Notes: generated by a model from the letters alone, not told the origin. A DNA stretch of 64,000 nt from Vallitalea guaymasensis (GCF_018141425.1 NZ_CP058561.1:2666001-2730000); one strand, 5' to 3'. Positions 46,785 to 56,069 are shown, counted from the first letter of the stretch. Translations and numbers: made by a program.

Positions 46785-46812
46785 TTGACATACTCTGTAA
46801 AAAGAGTATAAT
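46785..46812 (+). promoter_or_regulatory. Strong promoter with palindromic operator
   Basis: TTGACA (46785-46790), 16-bp spacer, TATAAT (46807-46812). A perfect dyad TACTCT-N6-AGAGTA (46791-46808) fills the spacer and touches the -10, so a dimer bound there would block RNA polymerase. An ACTCT half-site lies near 46762. Confidence 0.75.
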
Positions 46813-47005
46813 GTAAATATAATCACTAAAAAACGAATTAATACCTGTATTATAGCATATATAATTATTTAATAAAACCATTCTAATTAGTCACTTCAAA
46901 TAAATATTATGACGTGATAATATTGTCATGGGTAAAAATCAGACATTTTAAATAACTGTTTTTAAAAGAGAGTAATAAACAATTATAATTTAGGAGTGAT
47001 TAATT

Positions 47006-47215
47006 ATGGAACCAGATTCAGTAGAAGAACTTGAAAAAATAATAGAATTTGTGGAATGTTGTAATGACTTTATAGCAAAAATTAAAGTTTACTTTGATGA
47101 TCCATTTATTACTCCTGAGGATAAAAAATATCTTATTCTAAGTATACAGCTACTAAGACATCTAGATTATAAATACATTAATAAAATATTGAAAAATATT
47201 AGTTATGAAGAATAG
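47006..47215 (+). CDS. Small acidic helical protein, unknown function
   Basis: 69 residues, mainly helical, with acidic ends and a Pro-bearing turn (YFDDPFITPEDKKYLILSIQLLRHLDYKYINKIL). ATG with AGGAG upstream. It follows the operator-controlled promoter with a leader of about 190 bases and runs towards the tRNA gene. No family recognised; a role tied to the XRE regulator is possible. Confidence 0.6.
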   Translation: MEPDSVEELEKIIEFVECCNDFIAKIKVYFDDPFITPEDKKYLILSIQLLRHLDYKYINKILKNISYEE

Positions 47216-47241
47216 ATAAAAGTATTTTACCCAATTTATAA

Positions 47242-47315
47242 CGCACGTGGTAGGACTCGAACCCACAACCCTCTGATCCGAAGTCAGATGCTCTATCCAA
47301 TTGAGCCACACGTGC
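47242..47315 (-). tRNA. tRNA-Arg (anticodon UCG)
   Basis: A 74-nt cloverleaf on the minus strand: acceptor GCACGTG/CACGTGC with discriminator G, D-arm GCTCAATTGGATAGAGC, anticodon stem TCTGA/TCAGA with loop CTTCGGA (anticodon TCG, reading CGA), and T-arm GTGGGTTCGAGTCCTAC. CCA is not encoded. Intact and very likely functional. Confidence 0.95.
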
Positions 47316-47418
47316 GTATTGTAAATCACTATTAAGTTTTTTACCTAACCTATTATATCACTAAAATCACAATAGTCAATATGTATATTGTATATAACAG
47401 CCCTATGTATTATTAACT

Positions 47419-48408
47419 CTATTGATATTTCTTTAATCTTATATCCGAACCAAATATTTTTAGGGGTTCATAGTTACCAAATATACGTGATACAATCCTG
47501 TCAGAATATTGCTTGGACCAGTCAGTTGGTGATAAGTTGGTGGATATCAATGTTGATTTCTTATTCAATAATCTTGTATTGAGGCAATTGAATAGCTCAA
47601 CTCCTGTAAAACGATTATTGAATTCAGTTCCAAGGTCATCGATTATTAGCAAATCACAATCAAAAATTGACTCAATCTGTTCTTCAGGAACTTTTTCATC
47701 ACCATTATTGAACTTATAATCCTCAAACAACTTAAAAAGTCCAAAGGATGTCAAATAAATTACTGTATGAGAACTATCCAGCAAAGCTTTTGCAATACAA
47801 TTACATAAAAAAGTCTTACCAAGACCAGCTTGTCCAAACAAAATGATATTTGTAAATTCACTATCAAAGTGATTAACGAATTTTTTGCATTTTCCATATA
47901 TTTTACGTATATTTTCTAATGGTGACAAGTTGAATCTTGAATCAATCTTATCTGAATAATAGTTGAAAGAAAATGTACTGAAATTCTCTTCTTCAATAAT
48001 ATTTTTGATGTTGGATTGTTCATAAGCAATATCAATCATGGCTTGCTTCAGGCAAATACATTTTTCATTACCAATATAACCTGTATCTTTACAGAGATTG
48101 CAATCATATTTTGGTTGAAGATAATCTTCTGGATATCCATGATCCAGCAATAAACGTATTTTCTTTCCTGAAAGAATGAAATTACTTTCTTGGAGGTCTT
48201 CAATCTTTTTTTCTGCCTCATCTGGATGCTCAATAATATAATATGTAGTATTAACACTATTAGAAGCTATCTCATCATCTAAAACTTTTATAAGAGGTAT
48301 TCTATTGTAGATTTCTTCTTTTCTTTTAGTAATTTCATGCTTGATATTAAGTTGTTTCTTTTCGTAATTCTGCATGATCAACTTATATTGAGAACGTTTT
48401 AGATTCAT
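47419..48408 (-). CDS. DnaI/DnaC-like helicase loader ATPase
   Basis: 329 residues. A helical N-terminus (about 1-95) and a zinc-ribbon-like cluster (CNLCKDTG..KCIC, about 103-120) precede an AAA+ ATPase with Walker A GQAGLGKT, Walker B LLIIDDLGTEF and sensor/arginine-finger motif (SDRIVSRI). The family loads the replicative helicase onto DNA. It is 47 bp after the dnaD gene in the same direction, so helicase-loading proteins are made together. ATG with AAGGAAG. Confidence 0.92.
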   Translation of the reverse strand: MNLKRSQYKLIMQNYEKKQLNIKHEITKRKEEIYNRIPLIKVLDDEIASNSVNTTYYIIEHPDEAEKKIEDLQESNFILSGKKIRLLLDHGYPEDYLQPKYDCNLCKDTGYIGNEKCICLKQAMIDIAYEQSNIKNIIEEENFSTFSFNYYSDKIDSRFNLSPLENIRKIYGKCKKFVNHFDSEFTNIILFGQAGLGKTFLCNCIAKALLDSSHTVIYLTSFGLFKLFEDYKFNNGDEKVPEEQIESIFDCDLLIIDDLGTEFNNRFTGVELFNCLNTRLLNKKSTLISTNLSPTDWSKQYSDRIVSRIFGNYEPLKIFGSDIRLKKYQ

Positions 48409-48455
48409 AATATTAGCTCTTCCTTTCTTTTAATAACGATTTAAGTAGTGCTTTA

Positions 48456-49532
48456 TTAGTAGCTTCCATCGGTTTCTTTAATAAGTAGTTCCATAGCTTT
48501 TTTCTCTAACTCATCAAAATTATATGTACGTTGGTCATAATTAATAAACTTAGATTGGTTCTTAGTACTGTCAGTTTTCTTGGTACTAGATTTTGATTGG
48601 TGTTTTTCATCAAGCTCATTAACGTTTTTAAGAGTTTTTACATTGTTCTTATGCCAGTTGTTGATTATAGCATCAATATAACTGAACTGAGGCTGATGAA
48701 TTGTTTCCATGGTCCTATTACATGCCTCTATAATAATTTCTATAGAAAGATTATATTCATTTAACCATTTTTTCATATATGTAATTTGTTTTGGAGTAGG
48801 ATTCCTATCACCAATACCAAGGGATTTCATGATTTTAAAATAACTATTATTAAAAGTCTCAATTCTATTTTCTGCTTTCGCAATTGTATTGATACCTTCA
48901 TCTGCCCAGTTGATTGCTACTTTTTCAATATAACTCATATTTCTGTGGTTATTGGAAACACAATATTCTATAAGAAGTTCAATAACCTCAAAAGGGAGTC
49001 CCAGCCAATCATTGAATCCTATTAAAGTGTTGATGTCTTGTTGAGTCAACATTTTCCCAAGATACTTCTGAGTTATGTAAATCAGTTGCTTATAATTTTG
49101 TCTGCTCATAAAAGATGTAATCTCATCAATTTTATATTGAGGTTTTGATGAGATATTGATTCTAGCATCTAACTGTTTTGTTGTAGCAGCAGTTTCTTTC
49201 TGTGTATCCACAATAGCATCTACAGTATCTATATTGGTAAGGTCATTGAATTTTATTGACCTAATAACTTTCTTATCATCATATTCTATTGTCATGACAT
49301 CGGCTGATTCCCAATACTGAATAGCTCTCATGACATCTGTTTCAGTTAGACGAAGTTTATCAGCTACATCTAACATTGACAGTGATTGTATATTTTTTGA
49401 AGCATATCTGATAATCAATAAGTACACTCTCACAAAATCTCCATTAGAGTTTGATAAGAATTTATCAATGAATTTATTTGGTATCAAGGTAAATTGATTA
49501 ATATTTTGTGGATAAATAGTAATCATACTCAT
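48456..49532 (-). CDS. DnaD-domain primosome protein
   Basis: 358 residues. The N-terminal winged-helix part (about 10-100, FVRVYLLIIRYASKNIQSLSMLDVADKLRLTETDVMRAIQYW) and two DnaD/DnaB C-terminal-type domains (about 125-225 and 230-320; second copy ends in the YIDAIINNWHKNNV motif that binds DNA). DnaD-family proteins help open the origin and recruit the helicase loader. The gene starts 235 bp downstream of a DnaA-box triad. ATG with AAGGAAG. Confidence 0.9.
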   Translation of the reverse strand: MSMITIYPQNINQFTLIPNKFIDKFLSNSNGDFVRVYLLIIRYASKNIQSLSMLDVADKLRLTETDVMRAIQYWESADVMTIEYDDKKVIRSIKFNDLTNIDTVDAIVDTQKETAATTKQLDARINISSKPQYKIDEITSFMSRQNYKQLIYITQKYLGKMLTQQDINTLIGFNDWLGLPFEVIELLIEYCVSNNHRNMSYIEKVAINWADEGINTIAKAENRIETFNNSYFKIMKSLGIGDRNPTPKQITYMKKWLNEYNLSIEIIIEACNRTMETIHQPQFSYIDAIINNWHKNNVKTLKNVNELDEKHQSKSSTKKTDSTKNQSKFINYDQRTYNFDELEKKAMELLIKETDGSY

Positions 49533-49766
49533 AAAACAAATCTTCCTTCCGACAACATTTTATGTAAACTAAGCTTTGGTTATTTAACTTAATAAGGTTT
49601 ATTAATATATAAATCGCTCTTAGTATAACATAAAAAATTATATTTGTGTGGTAAATAATGTTTTCAGAAAACTCTATATTATGTCAGAAAATTTACTGTT
49701 AAAATGTTGAAAGTAATAGTTTTTTTAACATTTGGAGTATATTGTTTAACAAAACATTAACATTTA

Positions 49767-49798
49767 CCTGTTGATAACTTTGTGGATAGTGTGGATAA
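49767..49798 (-). repeat. DnaA-box triad, copy 1
   Basis: TGTTGATAA (49769-49777), TGTGGATAG (49781-49789), TGTGGATAA (49790-49798): the last is the exact complement of the consensus box TTATCCACA. Start-to-start spacing is 12 and 9. Confidence 0.75.
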
Positions 49799-49929
49799 AG
49801 TTTTACATAACTTATTAACATATGTTAAAATTCTGTAATAATATCTAAAAATCAAGTGTTGAAAAAATAATTTTGAGTTAACTAGCCAATATTATGTAAA
49901 CCATTTTGCTATTAACTAACCACAGCTTT

Positions 49930-49961
49930 CCTGTTGACAACATTGTGGATAATGTGGACAA
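49930..49961 (-). repeat. DnaA-box triad, copy 2
   Basis: TGTTGACAA (49932-49940), TGTGGATAA (49944-49952), TGTGGACAA (49953-49961), with the same spacing of 12 and 9, exactly 163 bp from copy 1. It abuts the murC stop codon. Confidence 0.75.
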
Positions 49962-51341
49962 CTATCCCTTAATTAGTTCTTCCCCTATAATTCTCACGTC
50001 TCCTGCTCCCATAGTTATCAACAGGTCATTTGGATAACAATTCTGGAGTAAAAAAGTCTCTATTTCGTCAAAAGAAGAGAAATAAAAGGCTTGCTTTCCA
50101 AGTTTAGTAAGTTCAGATAATAAGTCCTTGGAATGAATTTCGCCAGTATTTTTTTCTCTATCCGAATAAATGTCTGTCAATATAATATTATCAGCAGAAC
50201 TTAATGAATAAGCGAAGTTCTTCAAGAAAGCTTTTGTTCTTGAATAGGTATGTGGTTGAAATACAACCCATAATTTGTTATGAGGGTATTTTGTTGCAGC
50301 TGATAGTGTTGCTGATATTTCAGTTGGATGATGAGCGTAATCATCTATAACATTAACTCCCCTTATATTTCCTTTATATTCAAATCTCCTATTTGTTCCT
50401 GTAAAATTCATTAGACCTTGTTTCATGTCAATAATATCAACGTTAAGGCAATTACAAGCAGCAATGGCAGCTAAGGAATTATATACATTGTGTATACCGT
50501 TGACCTGTAAATTGATTTCTTCTATTTTTTTACCATTGTACATAAGGTCATACATTGGATAACCATACTCATTATATTGTATATTTTCAGCATAATAATC
50601 ATTATCTTTGCTTTTTCCGTAAGTAATGATATTACAATCTAGGTCAGATATTATTTCTTCGTAATTATCTATATCCCCATTTATGATTAAATAACCATCA
50701 TCTGGTAATTTATCAGCAAAAGATTTGAAAGAATGTCTTATATGGTTAATATCCTTAAAATAATCAAGGTGATCTTCTTCTATATTAAGTATGATAGAAA
50801 TAAAAGGATTAAACCTCAAAAAGCTATCACAGTATTCACAGGATTCGGTAACGAAATAGTCAGAATCACCAACACGAATATTTCCATCTATCACATTGAG
50901 TATACCGCCTATTGATATAGTAGGATCTTTCTGTCCTTGAAGAAGGATATGGGATACCATTGAAGTAGTCGTAGTTTTTCCATGAGTACCAGATACTGCA
51001 ATTGGATACTTATATGTTTTCATAATCTGTCCAAGTAATTCAGCTCTACCTATTAATGGAATACCTTTTTCCACTGCAGTCATATATTCTACATTATCTT
51101 CTTTTACAGCTGCTGTATATATTACTAATTCAGTATCATCAGAAATGTTGGAAGCTCTATGCCCTAAAAATACGTTCATACCAAGTGCTTCCAGTTTTTT
51201 TGTTGTTTGAGTTGTTTTTATATCAGAACCAGTTATCTTAAATTCTTTTTGATGAAGAATTTCTGCTAAACCACTCATACTTATGCCGCCAATACCTATA
51301 AAATGAACATTTAATGGCTTATTAAAATCGATTGTATACAT
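49962..51341 (-). CDS. murC: UDP-N-acetylmuramate--L-alanine ligase
   Basis: 459 residues. Motifs of Mur ligases: the N-terminal Rossmann part FIGIGGISMSGLAEIL, ATP loop SGTHGKTTTTSM (about 113-124), and the central NIEEDHLDYF and C-terminal DDYAHHPTEI. It adds L-Ala to UDP-MurNAc, the first step of the peptidoglycan stem peptide, in the cytoplasm. ATG with AGGAGTG upstream. It stands alone, facing away from purR. Confidence 0.97.
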   Translation of the reverse strand: MYTIDFNKPLNVHFIGIGGISMSGLAEILHQKEFKITGSDIKTTQTTKKLEALGMNVFLGHRASNISDDTELVIYTAAVKEDNVEYMTAVEKGIPLIGRAELLGQIMKTYKYPIAVSGTHGKTTTTSMVSHILLQGQKDPTISIGGILNVIDGNIRVGDSDYFVTESCEYCDSFLRFNPFISIILNIEEDHLDYFKDINHIRHSFKSFADKLPDDGYLIINGDIDNYEEIISDLDCNIITYGKSKDNDYYAENIQYNEYGYPMYDLMYNGKKIEEINLQVNGIHNVYNSLAAIAACNCLNVDIIDMKQGLMNFTGTNRRFEYKGNIRGVNVIDDYAHHPTEISATLSAATKYPHNKLWVVFQPHTYSRTKAFLKNFAYSLSSADNIILTDIYSDREKNTGEIHSKDLLSELTKLGKQAFYFSSFDEIETFLLQNCYPNDLLITMGAGDVRIIGEELIKG

Positions 51342-51845
51342 TACTGAACACTCCTCATTTTTATTATTATATTAGGAAATTTTTATTTTCTATTATATTT
51401 ATTCCACAAAAAAGTTGTAGCTTTTTTATGGGAAGATATATTCTCTAGGAGAATAACGTTACTGGGTTACTGTTTTTCTATAAAACCGCTATGTGTAACA
51501 AAGCATAGCAAATTTGTTCTGTTGCAGTGATAAAATCTTATCTAATATATAGTATATAAAATTAATTATATAATCGGCACAAAATATTAAGGATTTTACA
51601 TGCCTGTATTAATCAATGGGTAAGAAATTTATTCACTTATTTAATATTATAACTATATGAGTTAACTTTTAAAAGAGAAATATAAAAAAATGGTAAAATG
51701 GATGGATTCTCTGATTTTTGTGGTATAATAATAAATATGAGACAAGTGTTGAGTAGCAATAGAGTAAGTATTGCTTAAATTACCTAAAAAAGATTTACAT
51801 ACAATTTAATTAAGCTAAAATACGAAGAGATAAGGAGAATTTTTT
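51342..51845. promoter_or_regulatory. murC-purR divergent region
   Basis: 504 bp without a gene. An extended -10 TGGTATAAT (51721-51729) lies about 120 bp before purR. A small hairpin GCAATA/TATTGC (about 51756-51775) sits in the purR leader. No PurBox-like paired sites were recognised. Confidence 0.45.
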
Positions 51846-52673
51846 GTGGGTAAAAAAGTGAGTAGAACAGATAGAATTGCAGTGATTACAAAGATGTTGG
51901 TAGAGAATCCCAACAAGATTTTTACATTAAATAGTTTCGTGGAGATTCTTAGTTATGCTAAATCAACTTTAAGTGAAGATATTGATGTAATAGAAGAAGT
52001 TTTTAAGAATTTTGAATTAGGTGAGATCAAATCCATTCCTGGTGCTGCTGGAGGTATTTTCTACAATCCTAAGCTTACTGATGAACAAATAGAGAATATA
52101 TGCAATGAATTATGTGAATTGATAAATGATAAGAAACGAATCATTCCTGGCGGATATGTGTATATGAATGATATATTCTATGACCCTAATATCTTACAGA
52201 AAATTGCTAAGTCATTGGCTTCACCATATCTGGATAAAAAAATAGATTATGTAGTAACTATAGAAACCAAAGGTATTCCACTAGCAATCATGACTGCTAA
52301 TATTCTTAACATACCAATGATTGTTGTTAGGAAATCGGCTAGGCTTACAGAAGGGACTACTATCCAGATGAATTATATAGCTGGTTCTTCAAGAAGGATT
52401 AATACTATGGCTTTGGCTAAGCGTTCTATACCAAAAGGGGCTAAAGTATTGTTTGTAGATGATTTCATGAAAGCAGGAGGTACTGCAAAAGGTATAACTG
52501 ATTTGATGAAAGAATTTGAGGCGGAAGTAATGGGGATAGCAGTGGTTATGTCTACGAAAGAACCTGAAGATAAGTTGATAAAGGATTATTATTCTTTGTT
52601 GGAATTCGATGGTATTGATGAAAAAGATGAAAAGATCAATATATACAGGAAAAAGAATAATAATGTTAACTAA
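51846..52673 (+). CDS. purR: Purine operon repressor PurR
   Basis: 275 residues starting at GTG 51846 (AAGGAG eight bases upstream). The N-terminal winged helix (about 1-75) is followed by a phosphoribosyltransferase-like domain with the PRPP loop VLFVDDFMKAGGTAKG (about 201-217); it lacks enzyme activity in the family and uses PRPP as the inducer. It represses purine genes when PRPP is low. In many Firmicutes it lies near spoVG and glmU, as here. Confidence 0.95.
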   Translation: MGKKVSRTDRIAVITKMLVENPNKIFTLNSFVEILSYAKSTLSEDIDVIEEVFKNFELGEIKSIPGAAGGIFYNPKLTDEQIENICNELCELINDKKRIIPGGYVYMNDIFYDPNILQKIAKSLASPYLDKKIDYVVTIETKGIPLAIMTANILNIPMIVVRKSARLTEGTTIQMNYIAGSSRRINTMALAKRSIPKGAKVLFVDDFMKAGGTAKGITDLMKEFEAEVMGIAVVMSTKEPEDKLIKDYYSLLEFDGIDEKDEKINIYRKKNNNVN

Positions 52674-52730
52674 TATAATTGAAGAATGTTGATAGGAGAT
52701 TTAAGTAAAAAAGATAACGGTTGTATATTT

Positions 52731-52840
52731 AAACCATATATAGTGTAATACACTCTAATTACGTTTGTTGTTTTTAGCTGTTTTTAAGGGATGACAACAA
52801 GCAGTAAAAGTTGTGGATTACCACTATATATGGTTTTTTT
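52731..52840 (+). ncRNA. Structured RNA element with 15-bp closing stem and T-run
   Basis: AAACCATATATAGTG (52731-52745) pairs perfectly with 52822-52836, followed by four further T (seven in the run). The stem can extend by TAAT/ATTA after a one-base bulge. The 76 enclosed bases offer two mutually exclusive hairpins: TTGTTG/CAACAA (52765-52770 with 52795-52800) or CAAC/GTTG (from 52795 with about 52809-52813). It may be the purR terminator carrying an inserted sensor-like loop, or a leader for glgC, whose start is 165 bp further on. No known family recognised. Confidence 0.5.
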
Positions 52841-53005
52841 GTATATTGCTACTTTTGAACTGGAAGAAGCAGTATTTTATTAATCTAATGGTTGATTAAG
52901 AGGTGGAAGTAAAAATTATTAATTTCCTGTAATAAACTTGGAACAAAAGTGGTATTAATATAATAGTGAAAAAAAATAGAGTATGTCTATGTTAGGAGGT
53001 AAGTA

Positions 53006-54280
53006 GTGAAGAGAAAAAATATTATAGCTATGCTTCTTGCTGGTGGTCAAGGCAGCAGGTTGGGAATATTAACAACACATGTGGCAAAACCAGCTATAGC
53101 ATTTGGGGGCAAATATAGGATTATTGATTTTACTCTTAGTAATTGTATTAATTCAGGAATAGATACTGTTGGAGTCTTGACTCAATATCAGCCATTAAGA
53201 TTGAATAACCATATAGGGATTGGTATACCTTGGGACCTAGACAAAAATTATGGAGGGGTCAGTATTTTGCCACCTTTTGTGAAGAAAAAAACAGGGGAGT
53301 GGTATTCGGGAACAGCTAATGCAGTTTTTCAGAATATAGATTTTATTAATAACTATTCGCCAGAATATGTACTTATTTTATCGGGTGATCATATCTATAA
53401 GATGGATTACGAGAAGATGTTGAATTATCATATCAAGAAGAAAGCAGATGCTACTATAGCAGTATTTGAAGTGCCTATAGAAGAAGCTCATAGATTTGGC
53501 ATTATGAATACAGATGAAACCAATAAGATAATAGAATTTGATGAAAAGCCAAAAGTTCCTAAGAATAACTTGGCTTCAATGGGAATCTATATTTTTAATT
53601 GGAAAGTATTAAAAGAAGCTTTGGCAAAGACTAATAGTATGTATCCAAAGAATGATTTTGGAAAACATGTTATTCCTTTTATATTAGGTAATGGGGGTAA
53701 TCTATTTGCGTATAAGTTTCAAGGATTCTGGAAGGATGTAGGGACACTTCAAGCTTATTGGGAAGCCAATATGGAATTGATTAATCTTATTCCAGATTTC
53801 AATCTATATGAGGCTTACTGGAAAATCTATACTAAAAATGAGATACAGCCGCCTCAATATATTTCTAAAGATGCGTGTATTGAAACCTGTATCATTGGTG
53901 AAGGCACAGAGATAGAGGGTAATATATATAATTCGGTCATAGGGTCCAATGTTAGTATAGGCAAAAATACTGTAATAAAAGATTCTATAATAATGAGTAA
54001 TACAGCAATCGGTGATAATTGTAAGATTTATAAGAGCATCCTCTCAGAAGAGTCAATCATAGGAAATAATGTAAGGATGGGTATAGGAGAAGATGTTAAG
54101 AGCATAGATTATCCAGAACTCTATAACTCTGGTATTTCTGTAGTGGGTGAAAGAACATGTATACCTGATAATATTACCATAGGAAAAAACTGTGCTGTCT
54201 ATGGAAAATTGGAAATTGATGACTTTCAGGATAAAATTTTGATGAGTGGTAAGTCGATAATTAAGGAAGAGGTGGATTAA
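53006..54280 (+). CDS. glgC: Glucose-1-phosphate adenylyltransferase, catalytic subunit
   Basis: 424 residues from GTG 53006 (AGGAGG). The nucleotidyltransferase N-terminus carries [39 protein letters not shown] and [10 protein letters not shown] with catalytic Asp128, followed by FDEKPK and a left-handed beta-helix. It makes ADP-glucose for glycogen. The stop overlaps the glgD start by one base, so both are made together. A consensus-like -10 TATAAT lies at 52959-52964. Confidence 0.97.
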   Translation: MKRKNIIAMLLAGGQGSRLGILTTHVAKPAIAFGGKYRIIDFTLSNCINSGIDTVGVLTQYQPLRLNNHIGIGIPWDLDKNYGGVSILPPFVKKKTGEWYSGTANAVFQNIDFINNYSPEYVLILSGDHIYKMDYEKMLNYHIKKKADATIAVFEVPIEEAHRFGIMNTDETNKIIEFDEKPKVPKNNLASMGIYIFNWKVLKEALAKTNSMYPKNDFGKHVIPFILGNGGNLFAYKFQGFWKDVGTLQAYWEANMELINLIPDFNLYEAYWKIYTKNEIQPPQYISKDACIETCIIGEGTEIEGNIYNSVIGSNVSIGKNTVIKDSIIMSNTAIGDNCKIYKSILSEESIIGNNVRMGIGEDVKSIDYPELYNSGISVVGERTCIPDNITIGKNCAVYGKLEIDDFQDKILMSGKSIIKEEVD

Positions 54281-55401
54281 TGCGAGCTATTGGAATTATT
54301 CTTACAGGTGGAAAAAATGAAAAGCTTCATGAGCTTACTGACAATAGAATATTAGCTGCTATGCCTATTGCTGGTTGTTATAGGGCAATAGACTTTTCCT
54401 TAAGTAATATGACTAACTCCGGAATCAAAAAGGTAGCGGTTATAACTCAATATAATTCTCGTCCTCTTATAGAACATTTAAGTTCTTCCAAATGGTGGGA
54501 TTTTGGGAGGAAACAAGGAGGATTATTTATTTTTAGTCCAAATAGGTCTCAAAAAAGTAATTTTTGGTATAGAGGAACAGCAGATGCGATCTATCAAAAT
54601 CTGGATTATCTGAAAGATAGTCATGAACCTTATGCAATTATTTCCTCTGGAAATGTAATATGCAAAGTAGACTATAACAAGATACTTGAGTACCATGTGG
54701 ACAAAAGGGCAGATATAACCATAGTATGTAAAGATATGAAAAATACAAATGAGGATTTAAGAAGGTTTGGAATAGTTTTGAAGGATGATGAAAACAGAAT
54801 AATTGATTTTGAAGAGAAACCTCTAGAACCGCAGGGAACAGTCATATCCACAGGCATTTATGTAGTCAGAAGACGGTTGTTGATTGAGTTGATTGAAGAG
54901 ATATTATCTGGAGAAAGATATGATATAGTTAATGATATCATTATCAGGTATAGAAAGAAGAAAAAAATATATGCATATATGCATAATGAATATTTTAATA
55001 GTATTGCAAATATTGAATCATATTATAATTGTAATATGGATTTTTTAGATAAAAGTAATAGAAAATATTTTTTTGGTAATTTTCCATACATTTCTTCCAA
55101 AGTGCAGGATGAACCACCAGCAAAATATAATTCTGGTTCAGTGATAAGCAATAGTCTGATATCAGGGGGATGTATAATAAATGGCAAAGTAAATAATTCG
55201 ATACTTTTTAGAAAAGTTTTCATTGGTAAAAATACTTCCATTAATAACTCTATTATACTAGATGGAGCCTATATAGGCAATAATTGTTGCATCGAGAATT
55301 CTATAGTTAATACGGATACTGTTATAGGCGATAATTGTACGTATAAAGATAGAAAAGGAAATATCAAAATTGTTGTAAATAGAGAATGCATATATATGTA
55401 G
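54280..55401 (+). CDS. glgD: GlgD, regulatory subunit of ADP-glucose pyrophosphorylase
   Basis: 373 residues, ATG overlapping the glgC stop (TAATG). It is a GlgC relative with the same fold, but LTGGKNEKL replaces the GxGxRL nucleotide loop and SSGNVICKVDY has Asn125 where GlgC has the catalytic Asp, so it should be inactive alone. In Firmicutes GlgCD, GlgD raises the activity of GlgC in a mixed tetramer. The hexapeptide-like C-terminus is kept. Confidence 0.95.
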   Translation: MRAIGIILTGGKNEKLHELTDNRILAAMPIAGCYRAIDFSLSNMTNSGIKKVAVITQYNSRPLIEHLSSSKWWDFGRKQGGLFIFSPNRSQKSNFWYRGTADAIYQNLDYLKDSHEPYAIISSGNVICKVDYNKILEYHVDKRADITIVCKDMKNTNEDLRRFGIVLKDDENRIIDFEEKPLEPQGTVISTGIYVVRRRLLIELIEEILSGERYDIVNDIIIRYRKKKKIYAYMHNEYFNSIANIESYYNCNMDFLDKSNRKYFFGNFPYISSKVQDEPPAKYNSGSVISNSLISGGCIINGKVNNSILFRKVFIGKNTSINNSIILDGAYIGNNCCIENSIVNTDTVIGDNCTYKDRKGNIKIVVNRECIYM

Positions 55402-55444
55402 TTCAGATAAATAATTAAAAAAGCTGTAATTATACAAAAAAACA

Positions 55445-55473
55445 TTGAACTTTTCTGAAATATGTAATATAAT
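55445..55473 (+). promoter_or_regulatory. Promoter of spoVG
   Basis: TTGAAC (55445-55450), 17-bp spacer, TATAAT (55468-55473). This predicts a leader of about 84 bases before spoVG. Confidence 0.6.
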
Positions 55474-55516
55474 TATTGTGAGTTATCACTAAAGCAAAAA
55501 TATGTGTGTAAGGTGG

Positions 55517-55563
55517 AGGGGGATTCTTCCCCTTAACAACAAGTTACGGAAAGGGGTTAACAC
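55517..55563 (+). promoter_or_regulatory. Leader with competing hairpins at the spoVG SD
   Basis: GGGG (55518-55522) can pair with CCCC (55529-55532), leaving the SD free. Alternatively CCCCTT (55529-55534) pairs with AAGGGG (55551-55556), which is the spoVG SD. The two pairings exclude each other, a layout seen in translation-control switches. Confidence 0.45.
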
Positions 55564-55866
55564 ATGCAAATTACAGATGTGAGAATACGTAAGGTTGCGA
55601 AAGATGGGAAAATGAAAGCAGTAGTATCAGTTACTTTTGATAATGAATTTGTAGTTCATGATATCAAAGTGATTGAAGGAGAAAAAGGATTATTTATAGC
55701 TATGCCTAGTAGAAAGGCACTCGATGGTGAGTTTAGAGATATAGCTCATCCAATTAATTCTGAAACTAGAGAAAAAATTCAGAAATGCGTATTAGAAAAA
55801 TATGAAACTCTAGTACTTACAAACGATGATACAGCTGATGAGATAGCAGTATCGTTTGAGGAATGA
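55564..55866 (+). CDS. spoVG: SpoVG, RNA/DNA-binding regulator
   Basis: 100 residues, the usual length, starting [11 protein letters not shown] and including the conserved [24 protein letters not shown] and [10 protein letters not shown] blocks. SpoVG family proteins bind nucleic acid and affect sporulation, cell division and stress genes. ATG with AAGGGG. It precedes glmU as in Bacillus, but its terminator separates them. Confidence 0.97.
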   Translation: MQITDVRIRKVAKDGKMKAVVSVTFDNEFVVHDIKVIEGEKGLFIAMPSRKALDGEFRDIAHPINSETREKIQKCVLEKYETLVLTNDDTADEIAVSFEE

Positions 55867-55874
55867 TTCTTCAG

Positions 55875-55900
55875 GGCACTTCATTATGAAGTGCCTTTTT
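55875..55900 (+). terminator. Rho-independent terminator of spoVG
   Basis: GGCACTTC/GAAGTGCC perfect 8-bp stem, 5-base loop, then TTTTT. Confidence 0.9.
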
Positions 55901-56069
55901 GTATGCAAAAATATACTTTTCTTATTTGTCTATTTTTTACATTTTTGCTTAGTAAAAGTAACAGGAAACTGGAAATTTTAATATATTAATTTGTAAGTTA
56001 TTTAACTTGCATATATTTAGTAAGTGGTGTAAAATGATTAGGGTTAATAAACCAAAGGTGGTGTATAAG

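Larger units (their letters stand above)
49533..49961. promoter_or_regulatory. DnaA-box-bearing region upstream of dnaD
   Basis: 429 bp without a gene, very AT-rich. It holds two triads of DnaA-box-like 9-mers, a 14-bp palindrome TTAACATATGTTAA (49815-49828) and other inverted repeats. The dnaD promoter must lie in it. It could be a DnaA-controlled promoter, a DnaA-titrating cluster, or an accessory origin element. Confidence 0.6.

Noticed and set aside
45813-47315. Prophage or integrative element at tRNA-Arg
   Set aside because: Only a repressor and a nuclease-like gene are present; there is no integrase, structural or replication gene and no repeat of the tRNA end in the window.
49767-49961. 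Chromosomal replication origin (oriC)
   Set aside because: The DnaA boxes are clear, but dnaA, dnaN, rpmH and recF are absent and no classical unwinding element or DnaA-trio could be defined, so I report a DnaA-box cluster only.
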